From contig NZ_QTVN01000018.1 of the NCBI RefSeq assembly GCF_003460605.1, positions 17,508 through 81,507 on the forward strand: a stretch of DNA of 64,000 nt, in the 5' to 3' direction. Made by a program: the position numbers and the translations under genes. Origin of the DNA: Ruminococcus sp. AF31-8BH. Its GTDB lineage: Bacteria; Bacillota; Clostridia; Lachnospirales; Lachnospiraceae. The notes under the pieces are model-generated. The model was not told the DNA's origin. It was given only the letters and a program-made list of their open reading frames with translations, and searched no databases. Position 1 is the stretch's first letter. Each line of letters begins with the position of its first letter. Positions 51,457 through 60,309 of the stretch are shown here, one piece after another.

Positions 51457-54050
51457 GTAATGAAAAGAAAATAATGAAAGAAATGGTTCAGGGTAATCTG
51501 AAAGTACATAGGAAGAGAAATCTTCTTCTTGTATTGGCAATTACTTTAACGACCATTTTATTTACCTCAGTATTGGAAATTGGATTTGGAGGTATGCAAT
51601 CCATTCAGGAAACACAACTAAAATTATCTGGAATGAAAGCAGACGCAGAACTTAGATTTTTGGACAAAGAACAATTTCAGAAAGTTCAAAATTCTGATTT
51701 ATTTGAAAGCGTGGGAGGAAGAGTTCCCATTGCTCTTATGGAAGGGGAAACGAAGCGACCTATCGAAATAGACTATCTGGATAAAGCAGGTATGGAAGCG
51801 TATTATCTTTCCTTGGAAGAAGGGAAGATGCCGGAAGATGAAAAAGAAGTGCTTTTATCAGAGCAAGCATTAGAAGAACTGGGAATAAAAAAAGAAGTAG
51901 GAAGTCATGTTCCGGTGTCTTTTACATTAAGAGGTCAAGAATATAACTTTGACATGCGATTGTCAGGCTGGTACAAAGGCGGTCCTAAAGTTAATTTTTT
52001 GATCGTTTCAGAAACATTTTTAGAACACAATCCTGAAGTGTCAGAGAATACATACGATATTGATAAAGAGATTTTAGGAACTTATTATGCAAGTGTTTGT
52101 GTAAAGAATACAGGGAATATTGAGCAAAATCTTAAAGAATATGCAGAAAGTCTTGGGGCACAAACAGAAAATGCTGACGGAAACAATTATGTTAATGTAG
52201 CAGTCAATCCCATGTTGTATTCAGAAGACGGAAATACAGGAGTTGGTCTTTCCATAGTCTTTTTCGGAGCACTATTTATTTTGTGTGGATACCTATTGAT
52301 CTATAATATTTTTGATATAGGCGTTATGCAGGACATTCAAGAATTTGGAATAATGAAAACGATTGGAATGACCAGCAAACAGATTAAGAGATTAATGCGA
52401 AGACAGATGCTCCTTTTATCTCTTATTGGTATTCCGATTGGATTAGTTGTTGGATATGGGCTAGGGGCACTTTTGCTACCAGTCATTCTGAAGAATTGGG
52501 AATACAGTGAGGAAGAACTTACTATTGTGCAGTCGGTACACCCAGCTATCTTTATATTAACAGTTTTCTTTGTATTGATTACAGTATTTTTGAGCATGAG
52601 AAGACCTTCTAAAAGGGCTGCTAAGTATTCGGCGATTGAAACAGCAAAATATACAGAGGTGAAGAAAAAAACTGCAGAAAAAGATATTCACTCTATTAAA
52701 AATATAGCAAGAAGCAATCTGCAGAGAAATAGAAAGAGAACCGTTTTAGTATTTACATCGCTTATATTAAGTGTTGTCTTTGTCAATTCCTTATGGATTA
52801 TTTCTAATAGTTTTGATGAAGAGAAATATGTTAATGTACAAATGAGAAGGGATTATTTAGTTGCATCAACAGATACATTAAACCCTAGTATTGGTTATGT
52901 CAAACCTTCTGCGTCCTTAAATGAAGAAGCCATTCAAGAACTTGAAAAGAATGCCATGATTAAGAATGGAACAAAGTTATATAAAAATGCAATAGATGCA
53001 TCTGTATATAATTTTGATATAAGTTTTGATTGGGGGGTCGAGGTAATAGATGTCAAAATACCCAGTATAGAAATTGATGGAGTAATTACTAATAGTGCAA
53101 CAACCAATTATGGTACGTTAACCTTAGGTAAGGATAAGAAACCCATATGTAATGTATGCGGAATTTCAGAAAACTTTTTGGGGAAAATAGAGATTTTAGA
53201 AGGAGAAAAAAATATTATTTCTATTAAAGAAAAATTAAAAAGTGGAGATTATATTTTAGTTGGTATTCGTGCAAATGATAATGGAAAGCCTAGTACAGAT
53301 GGTATTGAAATATCACCTAAAGTCGGCGATGTTGTGACTATTTATAAAGATGGAAAACCATTAAAAGAGGTAGAAGTTCTTTCTCAAATTTTAGTAATAG
53401 ACTCAGAACAAATATCAGGAGGAAGCTCTACAGGGGGAGGAACAATCTTAGGTCCTTGGTTTTATTTGAGCGAAGGCTTATTTAAAGAACTGTATGGAGA
53501 AGGTAACTTAGTGAATTATTCTTTTGATGCAGATGAGAACGATGCTCCGGCTGTGAACAGAATGTTACAGGATATTTCAGAAAAATTTACCAATGTGGGA
53601 TTTGAAACTACAGAACAAAGGCACTCTGAAATTGAGAACTATAAAATGCTGGTCAGAATTTTATGTGTGCTGATTGGAGGAATTTTAGGTGTAATTGGAA
53701 TTGTAAATCTTGTGAATATTATTTTTACAAACCTAATTGTGCGAAACCGAGAATTTGCAACATTTAGAAGTATAGGTGCAACAAAAAAACAATTGCGTGA
53801 ATTGATTATAAGAGAGAGTGTAGGATATGTTTTTTATGCTGCAATTGGTGGTTTTATACTTGCAACACTAATTAGTATGACAGCAGTCAGGGGTATTTGT
53901 TCTTCTATTTGGTTGTTTACTTTCCAGTTTACCTTATTTCCAGCAGCTACCATTATAGTACTGTATTTAATAATATCTATCATAGCTTCTGAGGTTGGAA
54001 TTTATCTTTGGGAAAAGGGAAGTATTACAGAACACCTTAGAAATCTATAG
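51453..54050 (+). CDS. FtsX-family ABC permease 1
   Basis: An 865-residue permease with two FtsX-type halves. A helix at about 22-44 is followed by an extracellular domain and helices near 270-295, 320-345 and 365-385. The second half repeats this (helix near 435-455, a large extracellular region, then three helices from about 725). MKTIGMTSKQIKRL and FRSIGATKKQLREL are the cytoplasmic coupling motifs. It is longer than typical BceB (about 650 residues). Peptide export or immunity is inferred. A second copy lies at 60978. Confidence 0.85.
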   Translation: MSNEKKIMKEMVQGNLKVHRKRNLLLVLAITLTTILFTSVLEIGFGGMQSIQETQLKLSGMKADAELRFLDKEQFQKVQNSDLFESVGGRVPIALMEGETKRPIEIDYLDKAGMEAYYLSLEEGKMPEDEKEVLLSEQALEELGIKKEVGSHVPVSFTLRGQEYNFDMRLSGWYKGGPKVNFLIVSETFLEHNPEVSENTYDIDKEILGTYYASVCVKNTGNIEQNLKEYAESLGAQTENADGNNYVNVAVNPMLYSEDGNTGVGLSIVFFGALFILCGYLLIYNIFDIGVMQDIQEFGIMKTIGMTSKQIKRLMRRQMLLLSLIGIPIGLVVGYGLGALLLPVILKNWEYSEEELTIVQSVHPAIFILTVFFVLITVFLSMRRPSKRAAKYSAIETAKYTEVKKKTAEKDIHSIKNIARSNLQRNRKRTVLVFTSLILSVVFVNSLWIISNSFDEEKYVNVQMRRDYLVASTDTLNPSIGYVKPSASLNEEAIQELEKNAMIKNGTKLYKNAIDASVYNFDISFDWGVEVIDVKIPSIEIDGVITNSATTNYGTLTLGKDKKPICNVCGISENFLGKIEILEGEKNIISIKEKLKSGDYILVGIRANDNGKPSTDGIEISPKVGDVVTIYKDGKPLKEVEVLSQILVIDSEQISGGSSTGGGTILGPWFYLSEGLFKELYGEGNLVNYSFDADENDAPAVNRMLQDISEKFTNVGFETTEQRHSEIENYKMLVRILCVLIGGILGVIGIVNLVNIIFTNLIVRNREFATFRSIGATKKQLRELIIRESVGYVFYAAIGGFILATLISMTAVRGICSSIWLFTFQFTLFPAATIIVLYLIISIIASEVGIYLWEKGSITEHLRNL

Positions 54051-54114
54051 GTAAGATGATTTACAGCATAAAAGTGCTGATAAACCAGAGTATAAATGAA
54101 GGGAGGTGTAGAAT

Positions 54115-54249
54115 ATGTTAGAGCTTGAAAAGAAAATGCAGGAAGAACCTTTTGATGTAGAGGTTCAGTATTGCGATCCAGATGACTGTGACTATGATTG
54201 TTTAACAGCACCGGATTGGTGTAACACACATGTAACTTCATTGTGGTAA
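54115..54249 (+). CDS. RiPP precursor peptide A4
   Basis: 44 residues: MLELEKKMQEEPFDVEVQYC, then CDPDDCDYDC, C-x6-C, ending SLW. GGGAGG ribosome site. First of three precursors after the permease gene and probably on its transcript. Confidence 0.85.
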   Translation: MLELEKKMQEEPFDVEVQYCDPDDCDYDCLTAPDWCNTHVTSLW

Positions 54250-54264
54250 AGGAGGATATTTTTT

Positions 54265-54402
54265 ATGGAAAATTTAGAAATCAGAATTCAGAAAACTACA
54301 TTTGATGTAGAAACACAGTACTGTGATCCAAGTGACTGTTATCATGATTGTGATCATGAAGGTCCAAATAACTGTGATGCTCATTTTACAGAAATTTGGT
54401 AA
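54265..54402 (+). CDS. RiPP precursor peptide A5
   Basis: 45 residues: MENLEIRIQKTTFDVETQYC, then CDPSDCYHDC and a seven-residue gap to the fourth Cys (DHEGPNNC), ending EIW. The 'EGPNN' turn replaces the shorter loop of A1-A4. Ribosome site AAAGGAGG. Confidence 0.85.
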   Translation: MENLEIRIQKTTFDVETQYCDPSDCYHDCDHEGPNNCDAHFTEIW

Positions 54403-54419
54403 GACTGGAGGAACGCTAT

Positions 54420-54557
54420 ATGGAGAAAATGGAGAGAAAAATCCAGGAAGTTGCGTTTGATGTAGAAATTCAGTATTGTAATCCAGATGAATGTCTTCAT
54501 GATTGTAAGCGTGAAGGGACGAATAACTGTGATATGGTGATAACATCACTCTGGTAG
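54420..54557 (+). CDS. RiPP precursor peptide A6
   Basis: 45 residues: MEKMERKIQEVAFDVEIQYC, then CNPDECLHDC, a seven-residue gap (KREGTNNC), ending SLW. It is less acidic than the others. Ribosome site TGGAGG. A strong terminator follows. Confidence 0.85.
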   Translation: MEKMERKIQEVAFDVEIQYCNPDECLHDCKREGTNNCDMVITSLW

Positions 54558-54579
54558 AAATACCAGGAAAATTTAATGT

Positions 54580-54613
54580 CTGTCCCTGTAGGTTTTCCTG
54601 CAGGGACACTTTT
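54580..54613 (+). terminator. Terminator after A6
   Basis: Arms TGTCCCTGTAGG and CCTGCAGGGACA around TTTT, followed by CTTTT. It separates the precursor transcript from the maturation operon. Confidence 0.8.
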
Positions 54614-54637
54614 GCATTTGTACATATTTTTTCTAGT

Positions 54638-54669
54638 GTAATAATTTGGTAAGATTTTGTAAGTATACT
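54638..54669 (+). promoter_or_regulatory. Regulon promoter copy 4 (maturation operon)
   Basis: GTAATAAT (54638) and GTAAGATT (54649) are 11 bp apart, and TATACT starts 15 bp after the second. It drives the first radical SAM gene and the tightly packed genes behind it. Confidence 0.7.
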
Positions 54670-54695
54670 AATCCCATAAGAAAGGGGGAAACCGT

Positions 54696-55730
54696 ATGAA
54701 TATTACATTCTGGGTAACCGAAAGATGCAATTTAGCTTGTAAATACTGCTATGTACATAAGCAGCCTAAAACAATGACATTGGAAACCGCAGAACAGACA
54801 ATCAAATATTTTACTAATAAATTTGATGAAACTGTTGCAGCAGGAAAACGGATTAATGTAGCTTTACATGGTGGTGAGCCATTACTGAATTTTGATGTTA
54901 TTCGGTATATTGTAGAAACCTTAAAAGAGCGATATGATGGTCATATCATTTTTACAATGACAACAAATGGAACAGTGTTTGAAAAGGATATTTACGATTT
55001 TATAAAGGGTAAGGTACAGATTTCTGTAAGCATTGATGGAAATAGGAAAACAAATGATACAAACCGTATTTATCCAAATGGTGAATCTTCCTTTGATAAA
55101 GTAGTGAAAACCTTAAAGTTTTTAAAAGAGCAAGGTGAATACATCCGGGTCAGAATGACTGTCAATAAGGAAACCCTTCCGGCTATGGCTGAAAATTATA
55201 TTTATCTGGATCAGATGAATATGGGAGTAGTAACTTTTGCATTAGATGCCGGAGCTGCATGGAACCAACAAGATATGCAGATATATTATGAAAACTACGA
55301 AAAAATCATGGATTACATGATAGAAAAAGATAAAAAAGCAGCGCAGTATTTATTATTTAATATTAAAGAGGCAACCTTCAGAAGACGTACTGGCTGTGAC
55401 GGTGGAACAAATACATTCCATATATCTGCGGATGGTGGAATTTACCCATGCGCATTAGCTGCTGATAAAGTGGATTATTGGCTAGGAGATGTTTGGAAAG
55501 GATTACAGCCGGAAAAATTAGAGGCTCTCCATAAGATTAACGAAATTCCAGTGACAGGGTGCGGAGATTGTACATTTAAGCAGAATTGTTCCAGCCAGGT
55601 ATGTAAACTGATTAATAAAGCATATACCGGAGATTACTACACTGTTTCTGCTTTCCAGTGCAATGAAAGAGATATTGTTTATCGGATTTATAAAAAGTAT
55701 AAATATATATTGGAGGGATTCCATGTATAG
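54696..55730 (+). CDS. Radical SAM-SPASM peptide maturase 1
   Basis: A 344-residue enzyme. The radical SAM cluster ligands are Cys11, Cys15 and Cys18 (TERCNLACKYCYV), followed by NVALHGGEPLLN. The C-terminal SPASM region has Cys in GCDGGTN, IYPCALA, GCGDCTFKQNCSSQVC and FQCN, enough for two auxiliary Fe-S clusters. There is no N-terminal leader-binding domain, so it probably relies on a partner. This architecture installs thioether or C-C links on Cys-rich peptides. The stop overlaps the protease start. Confidence 0.9.
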   Translation: MNITFWVTERCNLACKYCYVHKQPKTMTLETAEQTIKYFTNKFDETVAAGKRINVALHGGEPLLNFDVIRYIVETLKERYDGHIIFTMTTNGTVFEKDIYDFIKGKVQISVSIDGNRKTNDTNRIYPNGESSFDKVVKTLKFLKEQGEYIRVRMTVNKETLPAMAENYIYLDQMNMGVVTFALDAGAAWNQQDMQIYYENYEKIMDYMIEKDKKAAQYLLFNIKEATFRRRTGCDGGTNTFHISADGGIYPCALAADKVDYWLGDVWKGLQPEKLEALHKINEIPVTGCGDCTFKQNCSSQVCKLINKAYTGDYYTVSAFQCNERDIVYRIYKKYKYILEGFHV

Positions 55731-56766
55731 TCCCAAAGTGGCAGTTGTAGACTCCGGTGTAGATACACAAAATCAGGAAATCATGGAGCATGTAATTCAA
55801 GGATTTTCTTTTCAAAAGAGTGCAGAAGAAGATGGAGTTATTGAAGAGAAAAATTTTGATGATGTTTTTGGTCATGGAACCAACTGCATTGATTGTATCT
55901 TACAATTTGCAGAGCAGGCACAATTTTATCCTATAAAAATTGTAAATGAATTAGGAAAAACGACCAGTTCTTTACTGCTTGCTGCGCTGGAAAAGTGCAG
56001 GGAACTACCGGTAGATCTTATCTGTTTAAGCCTTTCCGTAACACAAATGCTTAATTCTGCTATGGAAAAGGAATTGAGGGATATTTGTAATGACCTGGAA
56101 AAACAGGGAAAGATTATCTGTGCTTCGGAATGTAATAATGCAAAGGATACCATACCGGCAATTTATAAAAGTGTGATTGGTGTTGGAGAATTATTACCAG
56201 ATGCAAAGAAAAAAGTTCTTGTAGACAGGGCGGCAAGCGTTCAGGTTCTGGCGGATATTTCCCCGATATTTGTTGCAGGAAAATCCGGACGATATAATTT
56301 TTTTAAGGGAACTTCAAAGGGAAATGCTTATGTGGCAGGTATTCTGGCCAGAGCTATGCAAACAGCACCGAATATAAAAAGCATACAGGAGGCATTAAAC
56401 ATACTGGAAAAGACAGATGATCCTTTAGAAGAAATTGATTTAGAGTATGTAGGAAAGCTCCAGACTGATGAAGTGGGACAGATGATTTTGGAAAAAGTAC
56501 ATAGGAGATTGTTAGAGTTTGGCTGCACATCTTCCCTTGATGAAATCAGCAGGTATCCATTTCTTTCCCAAATTACAGGAGTGAATTTCTTTAATTTTTA
56601 CGATTTTATCAGCGGGATATATAGGGAATTAAAAATCACGAAGTTGGAGTATCATACCATAAAAGTAGGTGATGTTTGTACCTTGTATAATCTGGTTGAA
56701 CATTTAAGAAGGAATGTGTGTTATGAAGAAAAAGAATGTTGTTTTGGAGCAGATACGAAAGTATAA
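55723..56766 (+). CDS. Subtilisin-like (S8) protease fused to carrier-protein-like domain
   Basis: A 347-residue protein without signal peptide, ribosome site GGAGGG. The catalytic triad is Asp10 (VVDSGVD), His51 (FGHGTN) and Ser198 (KGTSKGNAYVAG), with Asn138/139 as oxyanion residue. Residues about 250-330 look like an acyl/peptidyl carrier helix bundle, with FFNFYDFISGIYREL and LYNLVEHL, but lack the Ser for phosphopantetheine. ACP-related proteins are known in clostridial Cys-rich peptide maturation systems. It probably removes precursor leaders inside the cell. Confidence 0.85.
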   Translation: MYSPKVAVVDSGVDTQNQEIMEHVIQGFSFQKSAEEDGVIEEKNFDDVFGHGTNCIDCILQFAEQAQFYPIKIVNELGKTTSSLLLAALEKCRELPVDLICLSLSVTQMLNSAMEKELRDICNDLEKQGKIICASECNNAKDTIPAIYKSVIGVGELLPDAKKKVLVDRAASVQVLADISPIFVAGKSGRYNFFKGTSKGNAYVAGILARAMQTAPNIKSIQEALNILEKTDDPLEEIDLEYVGKLQTDEVGQMILEKVHRRLLEFGCTSSLDEISRYPFLSQITGVNFFNFYDFISGIYRELKITKLEYHTIKVGDVCTLYNLVEHLRRNVCYEEKECCFGADTKV

Positions 56767-57664
56767 ATGGGGTTATCTGTTTGGGATTATATTGGTAGCT
56801 ATGGACGCTATAGTGACCTATATTTATCCTCAGTTAATTACCAATATTCTGGATAAGGCGGTTCCGGCAAAAAATCCAGGAGCTGTGATTTCCAATGTTG
56901 CATATATGGCTATATGCCAGCTTGTATCTATTACAGTAGCATTGGCATTGAGCTATCTGTTTTGCAAAATGTCAAATGGTTTTATTGTTAAAATCAAGTT
57001 ATTGTTGATACAAGCAATGTTTCAGGTTGATGGGAAGGAAATAGAGAAGAAATCAAATCTATTTATGACCAGTATGAATGCAGATGTTAATAATATAGAA
57101 ATGTTATCTTCCCGTATGCTTTCTGATTTGCTGATACAAATTGTGACTGTGATTATTACAGCGGTAATCTTAATACAGATTAATCCGGTTATCTTTTGGT
57201 TTATGCTTTTGATTTATCCGATTCTTATTGCTATCCAGATTTTCTTTAACAAAAAAATCATGGGGCAGTCCAGAAAAGTAATGGGAAAAATGGATATTGG
57301 GAATGGTTTGATTAAGGAATTTGTAAGTAATCTTTATGAGTATCTGGCTTTAAATGGAAGAAATTATTATATAGATAAGTTTTGCAGGAATGAAACTTCT
57401 TTGCGAAATGAAATCCTAAAGCAAAATATGTTAATGGCCTATAATCGTTCAGTACCGCAGCTCATTAGTACCGCTACTTTTTTGATTGTATTGGCGATCA
57501 GTGGTGTTATGGTGATTAACGGACAGGTACAGTTTGGAGAGCTGACAGTAATTATTATGTACACACAAAGAATGTTTAATCCGTTGTCCTCAATCATGCT
57601 TGTAATTGGACAGTTCCAGAAGGCAAAAGTATCAATGGATCGAATTAATGAGATTGTAGGGTGA
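56723..57664 (+). CDS. ABC exporter membrane subunit
   Basis: A 313-residue type-1 exporter membrane domain (six helices; GYLFGIILVAMDAIVTYIYP is the first) that starts inside the end of the protease gene. The start chosen is MKKKNVV, nine bases after AAGGA. The ATPase domain is coded by the next gene, so this is a split half-transporter. It is the most likely exporter of the matured peptides. Confidence 0.85.
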   Translation: MKKKNVVLEQIRKYKWGYLFGIILVAMDAIVTYIYPQLITNILDKAVPAKNPGAVISNVAYMAICQLVSITVALALSYLFCKMSNGFIVKIKLLLIQAMFQVDGKEIEKKSNLFMTSMNADVNNIEMLSSRMLSDLLIQIVTVIITAVILIQINPVIFWFMLLIYPILIAIQIFFNKKIMGQSRKVMGKMDIGNGLIKEFVSNLYEYLALNGRNYYIDKFCRNETSLRNEILKQNMLMAYNRSVPQLISTATFLIVLAISGVMVINGQVQFGELTVIIMYTQRMFNPLSSIMLVIGQFQKAKVSMDRINEIVG

Positions 57665-57669
57665 AGCAA

Positions 57670-58296
57670 ATGGATATATCAAAAATCGAAATAAAAGATG
57701 TAAATTTCAGTTATAAAGATGTAAAAGTATATAGAAAAAATTTGAATATGTGTCTTGAGAAGGGCTCTATTTATCTGATTAAAGGGAAAAATGGTTCAGG
57801 AAAAAGTACACTGGCTGGTATCCTGTTAAAAATCTGGAATGACTTTTCAGGAACGATATTATTAGATGGGAAAAGCATTACTAATTTTTCCAGGGAAATA
57901 CTTACAGAAACAATAGGAATTTGTTTTCAAAAGCCGCCGATTTTTCGTGACACCATAAGAAATAACATTGCTCTAAACGACCCTATTCCAGTAGAAAAGT
58001 ATATTTCCTTATTATCATTTTATAAAGATTTGGAAGAAATGGGGCGTACATTAGAGTCGGAACTTATTGATACTGGAAGTGTTTCAGGTGGGCAGGCGCA
58101 GAAAATAGGTATTATCCGGACAGTGTGTAGGGAACGTTCTGTATATATTTTTGACGAACCTACATCAAACCTGGATAGTGTTTCTAAAAAAGAATTTTAT
58201 GATATGATAGAACACTTGAAACAGAAGAGTATTATTATTTTATTTTCGCATGAAGCGGATGCAGAAAAAAATGCAGACTTTATCATTGAATTGTAA
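57670..58296 (+). CDS. ABC exporter ATPase subunit
   Basis: A 208-residue nucleotide-binding domain with Walker A GKNGSGKSTLAG, Q-loop CFQKPPIF, signature VSGGQAQKIGI, Walker B VYIFDEPTSNLD and H-loop FSHEAD. It is shorter than usual and ends right after the H-loop. ATG after AGGGTGAAG was chosen. A GTG nine bases earlier overlaps the previous stop. It pairs with the membrane subunit upstream. Confidence 0.9.
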   Translation: MDISKIEIKDVNFSYKDVKVYRKNLNMCLEKGSIYLIKGKNGSGKSTLAGILLKIWNDFSGTILLDGKSITNFSREILTETIGICFQKPPIFRDTIRNNIALNDPIPVEKYISLLSFYKDLEEMGRTLESELIDTGSVSGGQAQKIGIIRTVCRERSVYIFDEPTSNLDSVSKKEFYDMIEHLKQKSIIILFSHEADAEKNADFIIEL

Positions 58297-58311
58297 AGGA
58301 GGGAACCGGAT

Positions 58312-59517
58312 ATGTATATGAGAAGTCCAAATGCAAAAGTTTTAGTACGTGAAGAAAGAGTTGTTTTATGTAACACCAGAAATGGAGGCTTTGTAAAAAC
58401 CTCAGAGGCTTATTTTCAGTATCTTGAAAAATATCTGGAAGAGAACAATGGGGAGTTTACCATTGAGGAAGAAGATGCTGTGGTAAAGAAAAATGCCTAT
58501 AAGTTATTTCAGGAACTGTGCCGGATTCATTTTTATATTTCGGAAGAACAGATGAAAAATGAGATAATCTATCCGTATCAGATCGTATATCTTTCTTTGA
58601 CCAATAGGTGTAATTTAAGATGTAAACATTGTGTAGCATCTGCTTGTATAGAAGAAGTAGACCACATGAATACGGAAGACTGGAAAAAGGCAATCAACCA
58701 GGTATTAATTTTAAACCCAAAAGAAATCAACTTAACCGGAGGGGAACCGTTAATTCGTCCTGATTTTTGTGAGATATTGGAATATTTAAGGGGAAATTAT
58801 AAAGGTGTAATTACCTTGTCTACAAATGCGTTACTGTTGAATGACCGGCTTATGGAAATCATTAAAAAGAATGTTGATGGTGTTTCCGTCAGTCTTGATG
58901 GTTTTGATTCCTATAGCTGTACAAAAGTGCGAGGAGAAGGGATTTATGACCGGGTGATTGCTGGGATCAAAAAATTAAAAGAAGCTGGAATGGAAAAAGT
59001 ATCTGTTTCCATGTTGGAAACAAAATATACCTATGGACATAATCAGGACTTTTATAAATTATGTGAAGAGTTAGATGTAAAACCATTGATCCGAAGATTT
59101 GCTCCTTCAGGAAGAGGAGAAGAGAACCAAAGAGAATTGCTTCCATCAATGGAATATATAGAGAAATTGGAAAAGCAGCATTTAAGCTGTGCATTATGTC
59201 AGCCTGGTAAAAAGGAGTTAAATATCAGTGAAAACGGAGATGTATATCCTTGTGCTCCACTTAGCAATTTAGAAAATCTTTTTATGGGAAATCTGCTGGA
59301 AACACCGATTACAGAAATTATTGAGAACCCGGCATGGAAAGAGGAATTGGAAAAGTTAAGACCTTGGAGAATGGAAAAATGTAAGGACTGTGATGTGAAC
59401 CTGTTTTGCCATTCTTGTATCAATTTTACTCTGGGAATGCAGAGTGATGAGGAAATCTTCCAGAAGTTTTGTGAAAAACAAAAAGGACATTTAGAAAAAT
59501 TATTATGGGGGAATTAG
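58312..59517 (+). CDS. Radical SAM-SPASM peptide maturase 2 with N-terminal RRE-like domain
   Basis: A 401-residue enzyme. Residues 1-85 (VLCNTRNGGFVKTSEAYFQY) resemble a leader-binding RRE/PqqD-like winged helix. The radical SAM motif is Cys100, Cys104 and Cys107 (TNRCNLRCKHC), followed by NLTGGEPLIRPD. The SPASM region has LCQPGKKEL, VYPCAPL, CKDCDVNLFCHSC and FCEKQ. Two different SPASM enzymes in one cluster suggest two modifications or two precursor groups, as in ruminococcin C clusters with two maturases. Confidence 0.9.
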   Translation: MYMRSPNAKVLVREERVVLCNTRNGGFVKTSEAYFQYLEKYLEENNGEFTIEEEDAVVKKNAYKLFQELCRIHFYISEEQMKNEIIYPYQIVYLSLTNRCNLRCKHCVASACIEEVDHMNTEDWKKAINQVLILNPKEINLTGGEPLIRPDFCEILEYLRGNYKGVITLSTNALLLNDRLMEIIKKNVDGVSVSLDGFDSYSCTKVRGEGIYDRVIAGIKKLKEAGMEKVSVSMLETKYTYGHNQDFYKLCEELDVKPLIRRFAPSGRGEENQRELLPSMEYIEKLEKQHLSCALCQPGKKELNISENGDVYPCAPLSNLENLFMGNLLETPITEIIENPAWKEELEKLRPWRMEKCKDCDVNLFCHSCINFTLGMQSDEEIFQKFCEKQKGHLEKLLWGN

Positions 59518-59519
59518 TT

Positions 59520-60224
59520 ATGAAGAATAGAAAAAGACTTTTAAAAACAGTAGGGTTATTAACAGCAGCTACAGTGATGACCGTATCTTTCAATGCAGAA
59601 AGTGTTCTTGCTTACTCAACAGGGGAAGAGGCTGCTATCGCAGTTTCAGAGGAAGATCCATACGAAAATGTTACGAAAATCAATTTGAAGGATATGTTTA
59701 ACCAGAACCAGGAGGATTACTACGTTTATTTTTACATGGTTCAGTGTCCGTTTTGTAATCAGGTGAAAGATAAAATACTGAATTTTGCGGCAGAAAATGA
59801 TAATGTATATTTTGTAGATTATGCTTTAAGAGAAAACCGTCCTTTACAGAAATATAATTGGGCGGCAACGCGATCCAAATATAACAAAAAGATAGGATAT
59901 GTGGATAGTGATGGAAACAAGGTATTTTTACCAGGCGAATCGGAAGAAAAATATCAAAATATGAAGAATGATTATGGAAAACGTATGCGCTTCAATTTTG
60001 TAACCATTACTCCAGAGGATATTCTGGCATTCCCTGGTTCACAGGTAGGGGATATCTATACGGATATTCAGACACCAGAAATTGATTATGCTTCTATTAC
60101 AAAATACGAAGATATGTTAATTGCAGGAGTTCCGGCTTTATATCGAATTACAAATGGAAAAATTACAGAATTTTATTTTGACTCTGTAGAAATAGAGGAG
60201 TTTTTCAATAGCATGGGAAGGTGA
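59520..60224 (+). CDS. Secreted thioredoxin-like CxxC protein
   Basis: A 234-residue protein. MKNRKR and a hydrophobic signal end near VLAYS. A thioredoxin-like fold follows with the redox motif Cys76-Pro-Phe-Cys79 (YMVQCPFCNQVKDKI) and a late cis-Pro region AGVPALYRI. It resembles bacteriocin transport accessory proteins. It would handle disulfides or free Cys of the peptides outside the membrane. The start overlaps the end of the maturase gene, TAG to ATG. Confidence 0.8.
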   Translation: MKNRKRLLKTVGLLTAATVMTVSFNAESVLAYSTGEEAAIAVSEEDPYENVTKINLKDMFNQNQEDYYVYFYMVQCPFCNQVKDKILNFAAENDNVYFVDYALRENRPLQKYNWAATRSKYNKKIGYVDSDGNKVFLPGESEEKYQNMKNDYGKRMRFNFVTITPEDILAFPGSQVGDIYTDIQTPEIDYASITKYEDMLIAGVPALYRITNGKITEFYFDSVEIEEFFNSMGR

Positions 60225-60228
60225 GATT

Positions 60229-60282
60229 ATGGATATAAAGGAAATCTTAAACCCTATATGGTTATGGATTTATAAAAACTAA
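60229..60282 (+). CDS. Possible 17-residue peptide
   Basis: MDIKEILNPIWLWIYKN follows AAGGTGAG with good spacing, between the thioredoxin-like gene and ABC ATPase 2. It could be a short membrane-active or leader peptide, or a chance frame. No homologue is seen elsewhere in the window. Confidence 0.3.
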   Translation: MDIKEILNPIWLWIYKN

Positions 60283-60309
60283 AAATTCTAGGATGGAGGA
60301 AGTAACAGC

